From Sarcocystis neurona (Eukaryota > Apicomplexa > Conoidasida > Eucoccidiorida > Sarcocystidae), in NCBI GenBank assembly GCA_000727475.1, contig KL647288.1, positions 3,219,604 through 3,283,603 on the forward strand: DNA of 64,000 nt, read 5' to 3'. Positions 21,401 to 33,784 of this stretch are shown here, in pieces (position 1 is the stretch's first letter; each line of letters starts with the position of its first letter). A program made the translations under genes and the position numbers. Under the pieces are notes generated by a model. It was not told the DNA's origin and ran no database searches. It worked only from the letters and a program-made list of their open reading frames with translations.

Positions 21401-24400
21401 GCATGGGTGGTGCGCAACACGAATGGATAGATTTTGAGAGCGTGACTCAGCTGCGGAACAGTCGCCAACCCCAAGTACAGGAAGAAGGCCAGCACCTGCT
21501 TACTGTGTGAGCAAGGTTTTGGCAAAGTAACACTCGCGGGAAAACGCTGTGTGTCTGTTCTGCACGGTGAACGCTGGCTGATTCGATATACCCGTGCCCT
21601 TCCACAAGATTCGTTGTAGAAACTTGCTCTCGGAGTCCAGCGGCGCGAGGATGCAGGTACAGGTGAAACACAACTAACGCGTATACTACATTTTCTTTAT
21701 GAACAGTAGAGTCAGCTCGTCAGGTCATTTCGTGCAGAGCTGTGCCTGCTCTTTCTTGGCTGGGTATAGCATTTTACTGAATATCGACTGTGATGTGTAC
21801 ACATGCGTTGTAAGATGTCATCTACCCAAATGTCCACCAAAGGGCAGTTGCTATGGTTTCCCTTTAAGAAAAAGAACACTGCTTACTCTCGTGGTCCAGG
21901 AAAAAGGGACTTCCTCTCTCAAACGCTCAGTCACGTGCTCCCTGTTTAAGGGAATTAAGGTGCTCTGCAGGGAGTGGAAAGTCAGTGACGCAACACCATA
22001 CGATGACGTTTCGCTGAATGACTTACGCAGTGACCAGGAAAAAGCTCTGTTTCCCGCAAGTGTGTGCAAAATGAAATGACGTTGGGAAAGTACATATCGA
22101 ACTGGTGGCTTCTGCCAAACCTTCAAAGGACACGAAAAGGAATACTTTCGCAGACTAAATTCTTACTCGACAACGTCGTGTGGGCATCTTTATCAGTACC
22201 AAGCTTTCAGTGCAGGTACGCGCCTGATAAAGGGAGAGGGAGCGACGAATCTGCGTTCACCGCGGCTTGTAGTTACCATTTTGTGTTGCTCTCCGCGTCA
22301 GCACTGCAACCGTCTCCCACTTCGGATGGGGGAAGCTGTTCAAAGATTTCATCGAAACGTCCACTTATACAACTTCAACCGCCTTCACGAACCAGGAGTT
22401 CGTCGAAAACGGAAGGCGTACGACAGGCTGAAACACTTCAACGTTTACTCGCGTCTGTTACGCAGACCTAAACCACGGTCATTCTAAAACATGATTCAAT
22501 CGACTGCAAACACGATTCCCCTAAGGGAGACGCGCATCGTGCAGGAAATGTGAAGAACAGCTGCACGAATGAATGTGTACCACCTGAAGTCTTCTGGCCT
22601 TGCACAAGCTGGCGACGTCCATATCCACACCATGTTTGCGTTGCACCACTGTACTGTTTCTGCCTTCTATCTCTTCACCACAATTACTGTGGATTTAGGT
22701 GATTCCTCTGACGACAAATCTGCTGCGATAGGGGGGCGCGATTTTGCTACACTGCAGCAGTCAAAGCGAGCGACTATAGCATCAGGTTCCTCCCCTGAGG
22801 GTTATCTGCGCCGTGCCGTCTCTCACGAAGATGCATACAGAGATATAGGTGCATGCTACATTCCGGCGCAAACACGTCACCGTACGTAAAACTGCTGCGA
22901 AAAACCACTACGGTATTGTGGGTGTAACGGCTAACCTGACAGCGTTCCAATTCGTCGAATACCTCGTTGCACACTCTCGCAGATACAACTTGTGTCTTCT
23001 GAAGCTGGTCACTTCTAGAGGCGTCTAAAACACGACGCCTGCTCCTGCGTTCAGTTTCTACAGGGCTATCACAGAACAATTTACGAACCGTCCCACAGGA
23101 TACCTCACAAAAGCATTTGCAGGAATGTGGTATGCATGTACTGCGGTTGTCGTACGAGAGTATTCCCGCCAGGTAAAATTCGTGTCGAGTTCGGCACCCT
23201 GAGATAATCTGGACAGTTAAGGCAACGTATTACGCCCCCTTTGTTACGGTAACGTATGTGAGTACGAATTCCTGCATTCACGCGCATCTGTGTGGATATG
23301 TATCCGTAGCTGAATGCAGCATCCACTGTTTGGGACTTGTGCACTGGTCGCGGTGCGTTGCTTGCAGGCAGAAAAAAGCATTAAACAAACCACCGGCTTG
23401 AGAGCGCTTGAGTCACGATTGATGCGGTACATAGGGATGGTCAGCAGTGTAGCCCGTGGTGTAGTACGCCGACGACTTGACGAGAAAACTCAAATACACG
23501 AACATCCGACAAAATCATGCGGCGCCTCTTCCATGTCTGCGTCTATATTTTACATATACGAATACGTATGTGGGTAGGGTTTTGCTCGGTGGGGGTGTCC
23601 ATGCGTAGCCGTGACGAACGTCTCCCAACAGATGCGTTTTAAACACATGTATGTGACTTTAACCCCACAATTGTTAGAGACGCACGTCTGAGAGACAAGG
23701 ATGATTCCAGTTTAGAAGAAATGTGGCCCACGTGTTAGCTCACCATGTTCCGGCATTCCGGAAGCGCGTCCCCCTCTCCGGACACAAAAACATACACGCA
23801 ACCCGCATCGATATGTATACTCTCCAGCCACTTCAAATATAGTTCTGTGGTCTTGCATACAGTTTCACTAGGATGGTCGTTCAGAAAAGTAGTACAGGTG
23901 TACATACGTGAACATTGCAGTAGTTGAGAACACATCTCGGCGCTGAGGTGCCATAATGTTGTTTTGGGAGTAGTTGACTCCTGAGCGGGACAGTCCTGCT
24001 GCGTTACGTGCCGGTGTCCACAAAAACAATTTTTTCGAATCCGCGTCGTGACGATTGAATTTAGAGTGCGAAGCACCTTTACCTTATCGCACTGCAACAA
24101 AAAGTCTCCCGTATTTACGCATACTCACACCCGCGTGTGTAAACACATGTACGTACGTAGCCTCTGCGCAGTCGTGACGCGGCACAGCACCGCTCACATC
24201 ATCGTTTAGACGCATTGTATGGCGCTAACGCCGCGTCTGACATCCACTGCGAGAGCACTACCACAACGCAACATATCGCCCATTAACTGACACTTATGTG
24301 TCTATGTCGAGAGACCTTACGCATACCTAAATAAATGAACTACCGGTGCATCCGCCTGAATGCCGGTGGGGCCTGATCACCTCCGAGCAGGTATGTACTA

Positions 24401-25940
24401 ATGAATGTAGATTAGAGTTGAGGACGTGGATCCTGCGGCAGCGAGTTAGGGCTGCCACTAAGTTTCCGCCGGCAACAGTTCGACGGCGCCTATCCTGTAG
24501 AATAAAAATTAGAGTGCACAAGAACTGTCTTACTGCTTCAAATACTAAGCCGTTGTGCTGAGAGGAGCTGCATCACGTGTAGAGCAGAGTATAACAGCAT
24601 TCGCCTGTTGAGCGCGTCCCAAAGCAGCGCACTGCTATGTAGTATGGGACGCCGAATAGACGTCACTGCCAGGAACAAACAAGGAACTGAGACAGCAACA
24701 AGCCAGACCACTGTCTTAAGCGGACAATGTGGAAGCTTGTTTTCTTCTGTAAAAACGCGTGTGGGCGCGCTGGCGTCTGGTTTGTTATCTGGTTGACGCT
24801 TTTGCCGCTAGACATGATGTCATTTTTACAAGTGTGGAGCTGATGCAGTTCTCTGACCATGTTTTCTGCATACCGCGGGTTTTTGAAACAGGATAGCCTA
24901 AAATGGTTCAGGTAACGCAGGAAGGAACGATGTGTACATCTGGCTTGGGCGCAACTTGTGAGAGTGTCCCTGCGGAGCTCACGGACTCTTATTGGATGAA
25001 TGCACACAAGAGGACAGGAGGGCGGGATCGCTCGCAGTCCTTACGCATTTCAGAGGTCGTCTGGGGGGACGAATAACATATTTAGGGAGAACTTTCGTGA
25101 AGAAGTACTGAGTGGTGGGATGATTTTTCTGGTGAAGGTAAAAGCTTATGTGATTTTCATCAAATCTGAGTGCTTGGACGGTTGCTTGTGGAGGGAGGTG
25201 CTAGAAAAGCCTTCTCCACGTCTTGGGTTTCGCGATAGCGCCTAACACTTGTCTACCTTCGTGCCGATGAACACACGACGGAATCCTGTTCTTCTTTGTT
25301 AGAAAAGATGTACAGACGTCAATACGCATGCGTTGATACGTAAGCAAACGTGTAAGTAGAAGCAAATTCTGCTACAATGTAGAACAAGCCGTCTTCAGCA
25401 TGTGAGGCGTTCGCCGGTGCTGCCGTGGAACCCCCAGAGTAGAACAATGCCTTATTCGTGCCTGCTTCACTGTGGGAATTCCGACTAAAGCACCGGTTCC
25501 TCGTCGGTTCGAGTAGACGTTACTGCTAGCCGGCATCTATTTTGCAGTAGCCCAGGGCGATGCGGTCTACACTTGGACTGCAATGTCCTGACTTAATTAT
25601 TTTCTAAACAGATGCCGGAGGGGTTCAACTGCGAAGGCGCAGTCAGTTACCAAACTGTTGTTATAACACAGGTCCCAGTTGTCGTTGCCGCAGCCAATCC
25701 TCTTCGTCAAATAATATCAAATTTTTATCTGCAGCTTGGGGAGATGCATGCAGTAAAATGTTACAGTGGTTGCTAAAACCAAAACTGAGCGGAGAGATAG
25801 AGACACACCCCTCTCATATTTTATTCCCTCGTCTGTGCAAACTCAAAATGAAAACCACTTTAATCAAGGGTCTGTCCGTCGACACGACGCGTGTACACAC
25901 CTGTGTCTCCAGATCTCCGTGCAACCTGCAAAGTGTTCAG
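18454..25940. other. Repeat-poor region without a confident gene
   Basis: About 7.5 kb with many short frames on both strands. Those with the best composition are 19245-19544 (-, includes SFGRTFEVRGPYTPFKN), 20101-20439 (-), 20365-20763 (+), 21699-22079 (+), 21851-22126 (-) and 25000-25130 (+, ending at AAG|GTAAAA). None could be joined by splice sites into a model, and opposite strands compete in several places. A strong acceptor-like site (gctttcttctgcag) lies at about 19400 on the minus strand. A single ATATATATAC run is at 19.66-19.69 kb. Exons of the plus-strand gene ending at 26736 probably lie in the last 1 kb. Confidence 0.3.
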
Positions 25941-26736
25941 GCCACCAACGTGTTTCACGTTCCAACTTCAGACACATCCATGAATCGGGAAGAATCGCGT
26001 TTGCTGACGTCCCGCAAGGGCTGTCTCGTCTGGTTCACGGAGACTGCGAGTTGCGTTAGAGCAGGGATGCCAACACACTATTCCTTGATTAAGCGGACCA
26101 CTGCAGCAGAACAGTTCATGATTTGACTGCTGGCATTTTGAAGTACGAGTCCGCTAGAGCTCTTCACATAGACTCTTCCACAGGCACTGGGCGAGTGCTG
26201 GGTATGCCAGCGGCACGATGGAATGTGGCGCCACCGTTAGAAAACTGCCATATCACCCTTTTCGTCGATGCTAATTGCAAGCTCCATTCTCACAAAGATC
26301 TTATTCACCTGCGCCCCAGTACGCCACCGTGCAACCCTGAAACGTGGAGGACCGGGCGCACAGTTGAGGATACGACGCTTCTGTTGCCCTTTGATTTATT
26401 ATCACCCCGAGAGAGCGGTGCTGCGTTGTACTTTAAGTTCCGTTTTCAGGTCCAATAAACCCTCGTACGAAAGTTCAACCGAAATGCACACTCCCCACGT
26501 TCGCCTCGGTGGTTCCACGTGCATGTCAGACGTCTGCAATCCTTTACGGTGAGAGTATTTGCCTCGTCTCGGGTCAAGCTAATGTAGTCGGAGTCAGATC
26601 CACTTCACTTCTTCAATCCGTCCGCATTGTTGCCGGTGTCCTCTCGCCGCAGTTGTGCTCGCTCCTCCTGGTAGAAACCAGTAGCAGTGCTGGGTCCTCA
26701 GCGGCAGAGGTGGCCAGAAATAAACCGCATAGATAA
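25941..26736 (+). CDS. Split gene of unknown function, three 3' exons; weak carbohydrate-binding resemblance
   Basis: Exons about 25941-26055, 26184-26449 and 26530-26736 (TAA). Acceptors aagtgttcag, actcttccacag and cgtgcatgtcag; the second intron (TTTCAG|GTCCAA to GTCAG) is 80 bp and phase 0, the first is phase 1 with a weak donor (GTTAGA). The fragments read as ordinary folded protein, for example LENCHITLFVDANCKL and VEDTTLLLPFDLL. The junction spells FKFRFQ-TSAILYGESICLV, which faintly recalls the N-terminal strand pattern of CBM20 starch-binding domains (FxFxxxTxxGExxxxxG); the tryptophan usually following is absent, so this is a hint only. Upstream exons probably exist near 25.0-25.2 kb. 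The minus-strand neighbour ends 26 bp away. Confidence 0.5.
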
Positions 26737-26762
26737 CGAAAGACGATAGTTGATCTACACCT

Positions 26763-27156
26763 CTAGCCAGGCATCAAAATTCCGCTTCGGTTTTGACAAG
26801 CTATAATACGCACCGCCCTGCGAGCAGCTGAAATCCGCTGTTTTACAGGATTGACGTGGGTCCATTCGGCTGACGTTGACCGATACTCAGCCTTTTTCCC
26901 TCGTTCGAACCGTCCGTTTTGAAACTGTTCGTCTTCTACAGTGATTCTGGTGTCTTTCCAGCCGCAGAGATAAGTAGGAAATTCCGGAGATTTCGGCGCT
27001 CCGCGTGCGTCGTACAAAAGGAGAACTTCATTTCTGCAGCTGCTGGGGAACGACGACGCGAAGTCTTCCAGCAGGAGTGCCTGTACGACAAAGGTGCTGT
27101 TTGCCAGGCGAGTGTCACTGAACACGTCAACGCCATAACTTTTCCGGGTGCTCCGC
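26763..27156 (-). CDS. Terminal exon of an unrecognised minus-strand gene
   Basis: The acceptor ttttccttgtcacag precedes 27156 and the frame runs 130 codons to a TAG at 26765-26763. The composition is that of a folded protein: VFSDTRLANSTFVVQALLLE, NEVLLLYDARGAPKSPEFP, RITVEDEQFQNGRF. No family is recognised. An overlapping plus-strand frame (26880-27458) has no ATG and less natural composition, but I cannot exclude it. Upstream exons may include 28357-28160 on the same strand (ITVSSSFIASFPKLPVPGEY), which I could not connect. Confidence 0.45.
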
Positions 27157-28641
27157 CTGTGACAAGGAAAATGGACCGTCGTGCGGCTCCTTATGTGCAG
27201 ACTACAAATAGTTACACGAAGGAAGGACGGCCAGAACTACGAAGGGAGTGCAGCATAGCACATGCTTCTTTGGCAAGAGCCGTGGTACCCACATTTCGGA
27301 AAACGACGTACTGTTGTCTTTCCATGGTAGCTGACGTGCCTTGTGTAGCTGCTGTCGCATTATTTGGTGTACCAGATGTCAGGGCTTTGCAGGGAGTGTT
27401 ACAGGCTTTAGTCAGGTTTGTGTTTCGTTACCTGTTCACCTCAATGATGGGACGCTGAAAGCCTGACACTGTGGGGCGTCACAGTGTCGCATGCTCAGAA
27501 CCCAGGCGTTGTGGAGCAATCAGCGTAACTTCGTGGAGTGGTAGATACGCGCATCGAGCCAAATGGAGTCACAGGGAATGCGAGTCACGCTGTTTGGCCT
27601 GAGGTGCTCCTATGACATCACGTCTTCGCAAACAAGCCGGTACACCATACCACTAAGCCCAGGTCCAACGACATCTTCAGTGTTCGGTGGCGCCGCGACA
27701 GTTGGCAGGCGTTGATTGGATTTCGGGGCAACTGCTATTTGCGCAGGAAAAGACGTGTGATGGCAGGTTCAACAGATGGCTACACAGTGTCCCCAACGGT
27801 GCATGACGGAGAAGTAGCTGCGCAGAATGGACGAAACATTTCTTCCAGCCTGAGCGGTTCTGCGTACCTTGCGAGGCGCGCAGAACTTTTCAGTAAGCCA
27901 CAGCCGCACTGTCACGTGCTTCTACGCAAATTCCATGTCCCGGCCGTGTTCCCTCACGAACTCTAATCATGTACACGCATCGTCCAGAAACACTTGCACC
28001 GACAAACTCTTCATGAGGATCGAAAGTGGATACGACAAGAGCTGAGCACCGATACTATCTCGTTCCTTGCCATCACAGCCTGAGTCACCTCAAGTCGAAA
28101 AAAGACTGCGGTTCTCTGCCTCAAGCAACGGGAAGCCGTCGTACGTCCGACGCACTTTGTCAAGCGCCAGCTGAATGCTTTTTCACGACGTTTGATATCA
28201 AGTATTCACCAGGCACTGGAAGCTTAGGGAAGGAGGCTATAAAGGAGGACGAAACGGTAATGTCGTTGCGATTTTCCGGACGGCCGGAACTGCACAAAAT
28301 GCAGTTCCGACAGCGTCCACGTATCACGGACGCTGTCGGTGTTGTGTATACAAACAAATAGACGACGAACCGTAAAAGAAACTGACGCGTACTGCTGTTT
28401 TGTACTTCAAAGCCATCTCAAAACATAAATTGGTGAATGAGCAGGCTATTATGTGCAGAGGTTCTCTGAAGTTCGACTTCCTTCGGCTCCGCAATCGGGA
28501 TGGACCGTGTCTGCCGCCTCCACTTATGTCGACTGCATTCCGCCTTATAACACCATTCACCAAACCCTTCTTCAGCGTAAGAAAAGAGGAGCACGTTTTG
28601 TCCACGACTCTCCTCTTGACACTATCAAGATGACTGCTGCG
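27157..28641. other. Region with unlinked coding-like frames
   Basis: Candidates are 27712-27966 (+), 28160-28357 (-), 28324-28605 (-) and 28459-28716 (+). The last reads LDTIKMTAAEDFSAESLVRT and ends at a TGA inside the 133-bp duplication; it starts after an attatgtgcag acceptor-like site rather than at an ATG. Strand choice is open, so I do not call a gene. Confidence 0.25.
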
Positions 28642-28907
28642 GAGGACTTCTCGGCCGAGTCATTAGTACGGACGTGTGCCCATGTGATGGCAATAGTGCA
28701 AGTGTTCAACGTGTGACAGTTCTGCGTACTAGGTAGCATTGTTCCTCTGGGGGAGCATCCGCGTCTATGTTTACGAGGACTTCTCGGCCGAGCCATTAGT
28801 ACGGACGTGTGCCCATGTGATGGCAATAGTGCAAGTGTTCAACGTGTGACAGTTCTGCGTACTAGGTAGCATTGTTCCTCTGGGGGAGCATCCGCGTCTA
28901 TGTTTAC
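28642..28907. repeat. 133-bp tandem duplication
   Basis: Copy 1 is 28642-28774 and copy 2 is 28775-28907, abutting with no spacer. By eye they differ at one base only (GAGTCATT against GAGCCATT), so the event is very recent, or it is an assembly artefact. The 3' end of a plus-strand frame falls in copy 1, with its TGA repeated in copy 2. Confidence 0.9.
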
Positions 28908-31695
28908 GGGGACCACCTCTCTTACGGCGTGACAGGTGCGCCAAGAAGTCCTGCCGGGTCTGAATTCGCTTTGAGGAGGAATGTAGTCGTTCCTTTTATA
29001 CGAGGAAGCTGGAGCCCTGCGAGCCGCTTTGTTAAGTAAACCGTGTGATATTCAACAGTTTACCGCGGTCACACTGCTTCCTACATTGACCGTAATTCCA
29101 ACAAGCTGTAAGACACGTGGTACAACCTAGGTAAGTACACCTCCCCGCTGGAAGAAACCCTGATTTCACCTGGGTACTGCGTACATGACAAACAAGTACT
29201 GCAGAGCGTAAGTGCCTGGTATCCACTGGCTTACTTTTACGTGTGTGTGTCAGAATCGGACGAGTGAGAAAGTTCAGCCAATACTCTGGACGTTCATGAC
29301 AATCCAGAGGGACTAGCGCAATAGCAAACAATACAACGCTACAAGATTCTGCTACCTAGGGAGCGGCGTTGACTCTCAGACACGGCTTGTACACCTGTGA
29401 CTACAGAACGCCACGCGGAAGGCCCAGACTCAGGCACTGAGGAAATGATCTGAAAGGTTTTATCAGCTGAAACTTAAGCGTGGATTGAAATTTCACTGCA
29501 CTAGAGAATGCAGCGATAGCGGTTTCGCCCATTCTACTGCTTCTCTTGTCTCATAGGGGTCAGTCGATCTTCTTTGTCCACAAGTGAACAACGAGATGAA
29601 GATTGCTACGTTAATGTGTGACTACAAAACGCCTTCTCTCAGACAACGCGGCTTCATACGTGGTGTTTACTTCGGGTAAGTACACGCTAGCTGGTGGTTT
29701 TCGGGAAGAGCAATATCAGTGCGTCAGAGCGACTCCTAAGGGAGACGTTTCGCGCCTGTGGCCAGATGTAATCCATGAAAGCGTTCGAATGTTCGTAGTG
29801 TCACAGCTGGGGAAGACAAGGCTGCATACGTGGTGTTAGAGTGATCCACCTGACAAGCAGAAAAGTCAGTCGTTGGCTTTCAGGAAGCGCAGCATTAGTG
29901 CGACAACAGGCAAATGCACCCCCATAAAAGCGTTTGAACGCTCACGCTGTCACGGCTGCGGAATTTAGGGCTGCACATGTTTTCTTAAGTCACGCACCTG
30001 ACAGGCAGAAAATCACGAACTCTGCAGGACTTTTCACAGCTCCTCAGAATCTGGATAGGACGCAACAAGCCGGTCACTCACCTGCAGACGCGAGGAAGAT
30101 ACAGTGTGCAAGCTAGACGAGAACCCAGCCACATTACGGTGCTAACAGATAGGTGAGATTGAGCAGCAGTCTTTGAATAACACCCCTACGGTAGTTGATG
30201 CTGTGCCTGCCAAGCAAGCTTTTTTTGCCTGCACTACTAACAGGAATGCCATGCTTCCATCCATCGGTGAAGGGCGTGGACTCTCTCTCTCTCTCGCGTT
30301 TATACAATTAAATTAGTCGGTTCTAGGTGTGAAGTGGCACCGCGTGTACCAGCGGCAGGTAAAAAAAGCTTCGGCGGATCCCCCAGAGAAGACAGCCATT
30401 TCGTACGCTTTGTTTTCTCCAGAACCTGTGTTTTCGCGGGCGACACTAAGCTGCTGGTGTTCAAGCTGTGCAGGAGACAACGTGACAGTCCACATGCCAC
30501 ACAATGCTACCGTGAAATGTCGTGCGCAGGCTGACTTCACTACTGTCTAATCACCTCCGGACGTGACCACTTACCTCACGACGTTGCTGCGACGGTACTC
30601 CGTCTACCCGGCCGGTCCGTACCTACTCCGTTTTAAGCTGTGGCAAACTGAACGGTTCCCAAGCGAAAAATTCATACACCACCTACCCACACACTTCCGG
30701 GGGAGAAACTTCACAATACGCGTCCTCATCAGCACCACGCCCTACGTTCTACCCTTTCCCTGTCGTCGTGTCCTTCCGCCGTAGATTACAGTGTCTCATG
30801 TTCCTTGATGCTTCTTTGCCTGAATAGGTAACGACTACCTGGCACTCGAGGCGTCGTAGAAGGGTAACGTGTTCGCGCGTGCGCATATCGTCCTCATAGA
30901 ACCCGAGGACACCGTTAGGTGTGACCACCAGTGCTACACAGCGAATACAGTGGAGGCGTCTACGGCTGCGCTCACCACCGCACCTTGCGACTGTAATAGG
31001 TCATACATAGATTCATGCGCTGGTGTTTAAAAAACAGTACGTAGTAGTAGCTGCGTACCTAAGCCCTGTGAACACACCTTTACACACTTGCAGACGCAAT
31101 AATGCCACGTGTTTTTCTAATCACGACTACAGCAGCATTCAACAGATAGCCTTGTTTTTTATGACTCATCCGTCGTGGTACAAACCTGTATGGGATAACA
31201 CTGTACGCATTCGTCGGACGTGTGCGTTTCTCTAAGTGTCCGTACGCAGAGGTGCATCTCTCCGTGTGTTTATACACATACACGCACATCCATGCGGGTG
31301 TACCACGATGCTGCATGCGTGTGCACGGAAATCCACGCGTATCCCTCCCCACACATGCCAATAAAGATCTATTTCATTGACACGCCACGCCAGGCGCCTA
31401 TTTGTCCTCGTCTTCCCCCTTACCTCTTGCTGCTCGCTCTCCTGTAATATGAACTGGTATTTCTTCCCATACGGATGAATATACAGAGATATAAACACGT
31501 TGACGTATGTGTGTACGGAAAACTGTACCAGAGGAGACACATATATACATGTATATATATATATCTACCCAGGCAGCAAATGCCACCACATCCCCTTGTC
31601 TCAAGACACACCTACACATCTCTTTACGAAGCACAGACCTTAATATGTGCAGAGAATCAGTGACACGCGAACACAAAACATCACAACTGACAAAG
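28908..31695. other. Non-coding region apart from the diverged repeat
   Basis: Short frames only; the best (30563-30784, +) is unconvincing. A CT-dinucleotide run (CTCTCTCTCTCTCTC) is at about 30280-30295. From about 31.2 kb the texture changes to the TATACACATACACGC style that fills the next 26 kb. The 3' end of the large minus-strand gene would lie just before 31695. Confidence 0.4.
29651..30020. repeat. Diverged tandem repeat, about 150-170 bp unit
   Basis: Related blocks start at about 29651, 29821 and 29970, each opening with GCTTCATACGTGGTG-like words (GCTGCATACGTGGTG, GCTGCACATGTTTTC). Between them matching patches recur in order: TCGGGAAGAGCAATATCAGTG against TCAGGAAGCGCAGCATTAGTG, and AGCGTTCGAATG against AGCGTTTGAACG. 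Divergence is roughly a quarter of positions, with indels. No coding frame spans the units. Confidence 0.6.
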
Positions 31696-33784
31696 CTAGA
31701 ACATCTCTCTTCTCGGCACTGTGTAGCGAATAAAGGTGTAGGCTCCTCCATCGATCCCCTCCTCTTCATCCGCATCCTCCGGACCGCTTCCTGTCGCGAA
31801 GAGACCGGCACCTGTGGCTGGAGCGCCCACCCCCTCTTCATCCTCCTCTTCCACGTCTCTGCCACCATGTATCTGCGAAGTGTCACCTCTGCGATGCACC
31901 GCTGCGGTCGTCCGTCTGCTACCCGCCCCTGCACGGGTGGCTTCATCTGCGACTTCCTTTTCACTACACGCCTCTGTTTCATGCTGCATATCTGTCTGCA
32001 CCTGGGCTGCGCTAGGTGTCGCAGCCACTTCTGTGCAACTTGTCTCTGGTCTTCGCGACCCACCTGCCGCTGCCGCGTCAGCTTCATCACGGTGAATAAG
32101 CGCTTTGTGCGTTCTGTCTGCCTCTGTTACTGTGAGAGTGGCCTTTTTTGCTGCATTGTCTGGTGTGCTTTCCCTTCCGTCTTCTGCAAGATGCTGCGCA
32201 CGCGTCTGCTGCTTAACGCACGCAGCTGCTATTGCGGATACCACACGATTATCCGTACCTTCAGCTACCAAACCGCCGCCGTCTTCACAGATGCTCCCAG
32301 CTCTGTCGCACACGATCGAGGCAGCCCGACTATCACCATGTCCCTCTGGTCTTTCCCCTCTTGACGAATGTCCCCCATCAGCAGGAATGTTGCCGCCTGC
32401 GCAAGCGTCTACACAGTCGCTGCTTGCCATAGCACATGGAGCTGCGGTAGTCCGTACAAACCTGCTGCCACTAGCACCGGTGCTCCTGCTCAGACTCGTA
32501 CCGCTGCTGTTGCTGCTGTCGTTGGAGTTGCTATTGCTGCAGCTGTCGGATGCGCCACTACTTGTGGACGAACGAGAAATGCTGTTGCACCGACTGCTGC
32601 TTGTAGCACTGGTATCCCTGCTGCTGCTCGCGCTGGTGCTGTTAGTGCGGTCGGGACTAAACCGCCTACTGGGACTCCTGCCTGAGGCACCATTGTGGAA
32701 CTGAACCTGCCGGGAGGTTTGCTCGTCGCGGTGCTCTGCTCCATCCTCTGCACGTTCCTGTTTCCTCTCTTGAGCAAGCGAGCGGACCGTTTCGCAAGAT
32801 CGTCCCTGGCTTTGAGATGTGAAGCACTCTGCAGAACTTTCTTCTGTACCTGTCTCATTAACGTTACCCCAGCCTGTCCGCGTGCGTCTCTGCCTTCTTT
32901 GCAATTCCGTCTGCGCTTCTACCTCTTCGTTGGTATGCACTTGCACTCGTTCATCTATCTCCTGCTTTTCTTTTGTTGTTCCTTGCGTATGGTCCTGCTG
33001 TTCGTTCTCTTCTCCTGCAGGTACTTGAGAGGGACCAGCTCCACCGCTGGGCACCCCGACGCGGCAGGCGCAGTCTTTCTTCCCTAAAAGCTTTCTCTGA
33101 TCTGCTGCTGTCTCCCCCTCTGTCGCGGAAACATCTCGCTCCTCAGTGCTTCCTCTTTCGTACTCTTCACGCCTTACGCTGTCTCTTTCAGCGAAGGATC
33201 TTTCTTCGCCTTCGTGTCCCTCTGCTCCATGTCGTTCTTGTTCTCCACTACCGAGTTGGCTCTTGTCTCCACTTCTCGAATCCACTGCTCCTCGGCCACT
33301 GGTGTTGCCGTCTCCCAGGACGAATCGAAGCCTGCTCTCTGCAGCCTCTACAGGGACTCTGCTACTGCTGCTGCTACTGTTTCTCTGCCTCCTGCACCCT
33401 CCATCCTCCGCACATTCCGAGCGTTCTCCCTCCACGCACTCAGAAACGTCAACTACCACAGAACACGCGTCTCCTTCATTCGCGTCTCTTCCCTCAGTCC
33501 TCTTTACGTTGATTTCTTCAGTGTGAACTACCCTGTCTTCGGCCCTGTGTCCGTTACCCTCATCGCCACTGCCGCCACCGCCGTCTTCGCTGCTTTCGTC
33601 ACTGGTTTCAGGCTGTTCGCCTCCTGCTTCTTCACTTTCCGAATTCTCTTCAGAATCCTCCTCCTCCATATCGCTGTCTGCCTCATCATCTTCGCTGCTG
33701 CTCTCTACGATGCCTCCACTGTCCCGTCTTCGTGCCAGTCGTCGCTCATTCTCGGCTGCCCTGCAACCGCCACACAGTTGCACA
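31696..33784 (-). CDS. Acidic low-complexity exon, probable C-terminal tail of the DCAF-like protein
   Basis: 695 codons plus stop. The frame opens right after a TAG and a tatatac-rich stretch, with an acceptor-like cacacgtagag before 33784, and its first in-frame start-like codon is GTG, so it is an internal or last exon rather than a whole gene. It begins VQLCGGCRAAENERRLARRR, followed by a Ser/Glu/Asp tract (ESSSEDDEADSDMEEED), then Ser/Thr/Glu/Arg-rich disorder to the end. Plant and animal DCAFs of this type end in a basic helix followed by an ESDEED-like acidic tail, which is why I attach it to the WD40 gene. It could instead end an independent gene with the small exon at 35499-35431. 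Confidence 0.5.

Noticed and set aside
26880..27458. Plus-strand 180-codon frame overlapping the minus-strand terminal exon
   Set aside because: It has no ATG near its start, while the minus frame has a strong acceptor, natural composition and a stop placed just beyond the convergent gene.
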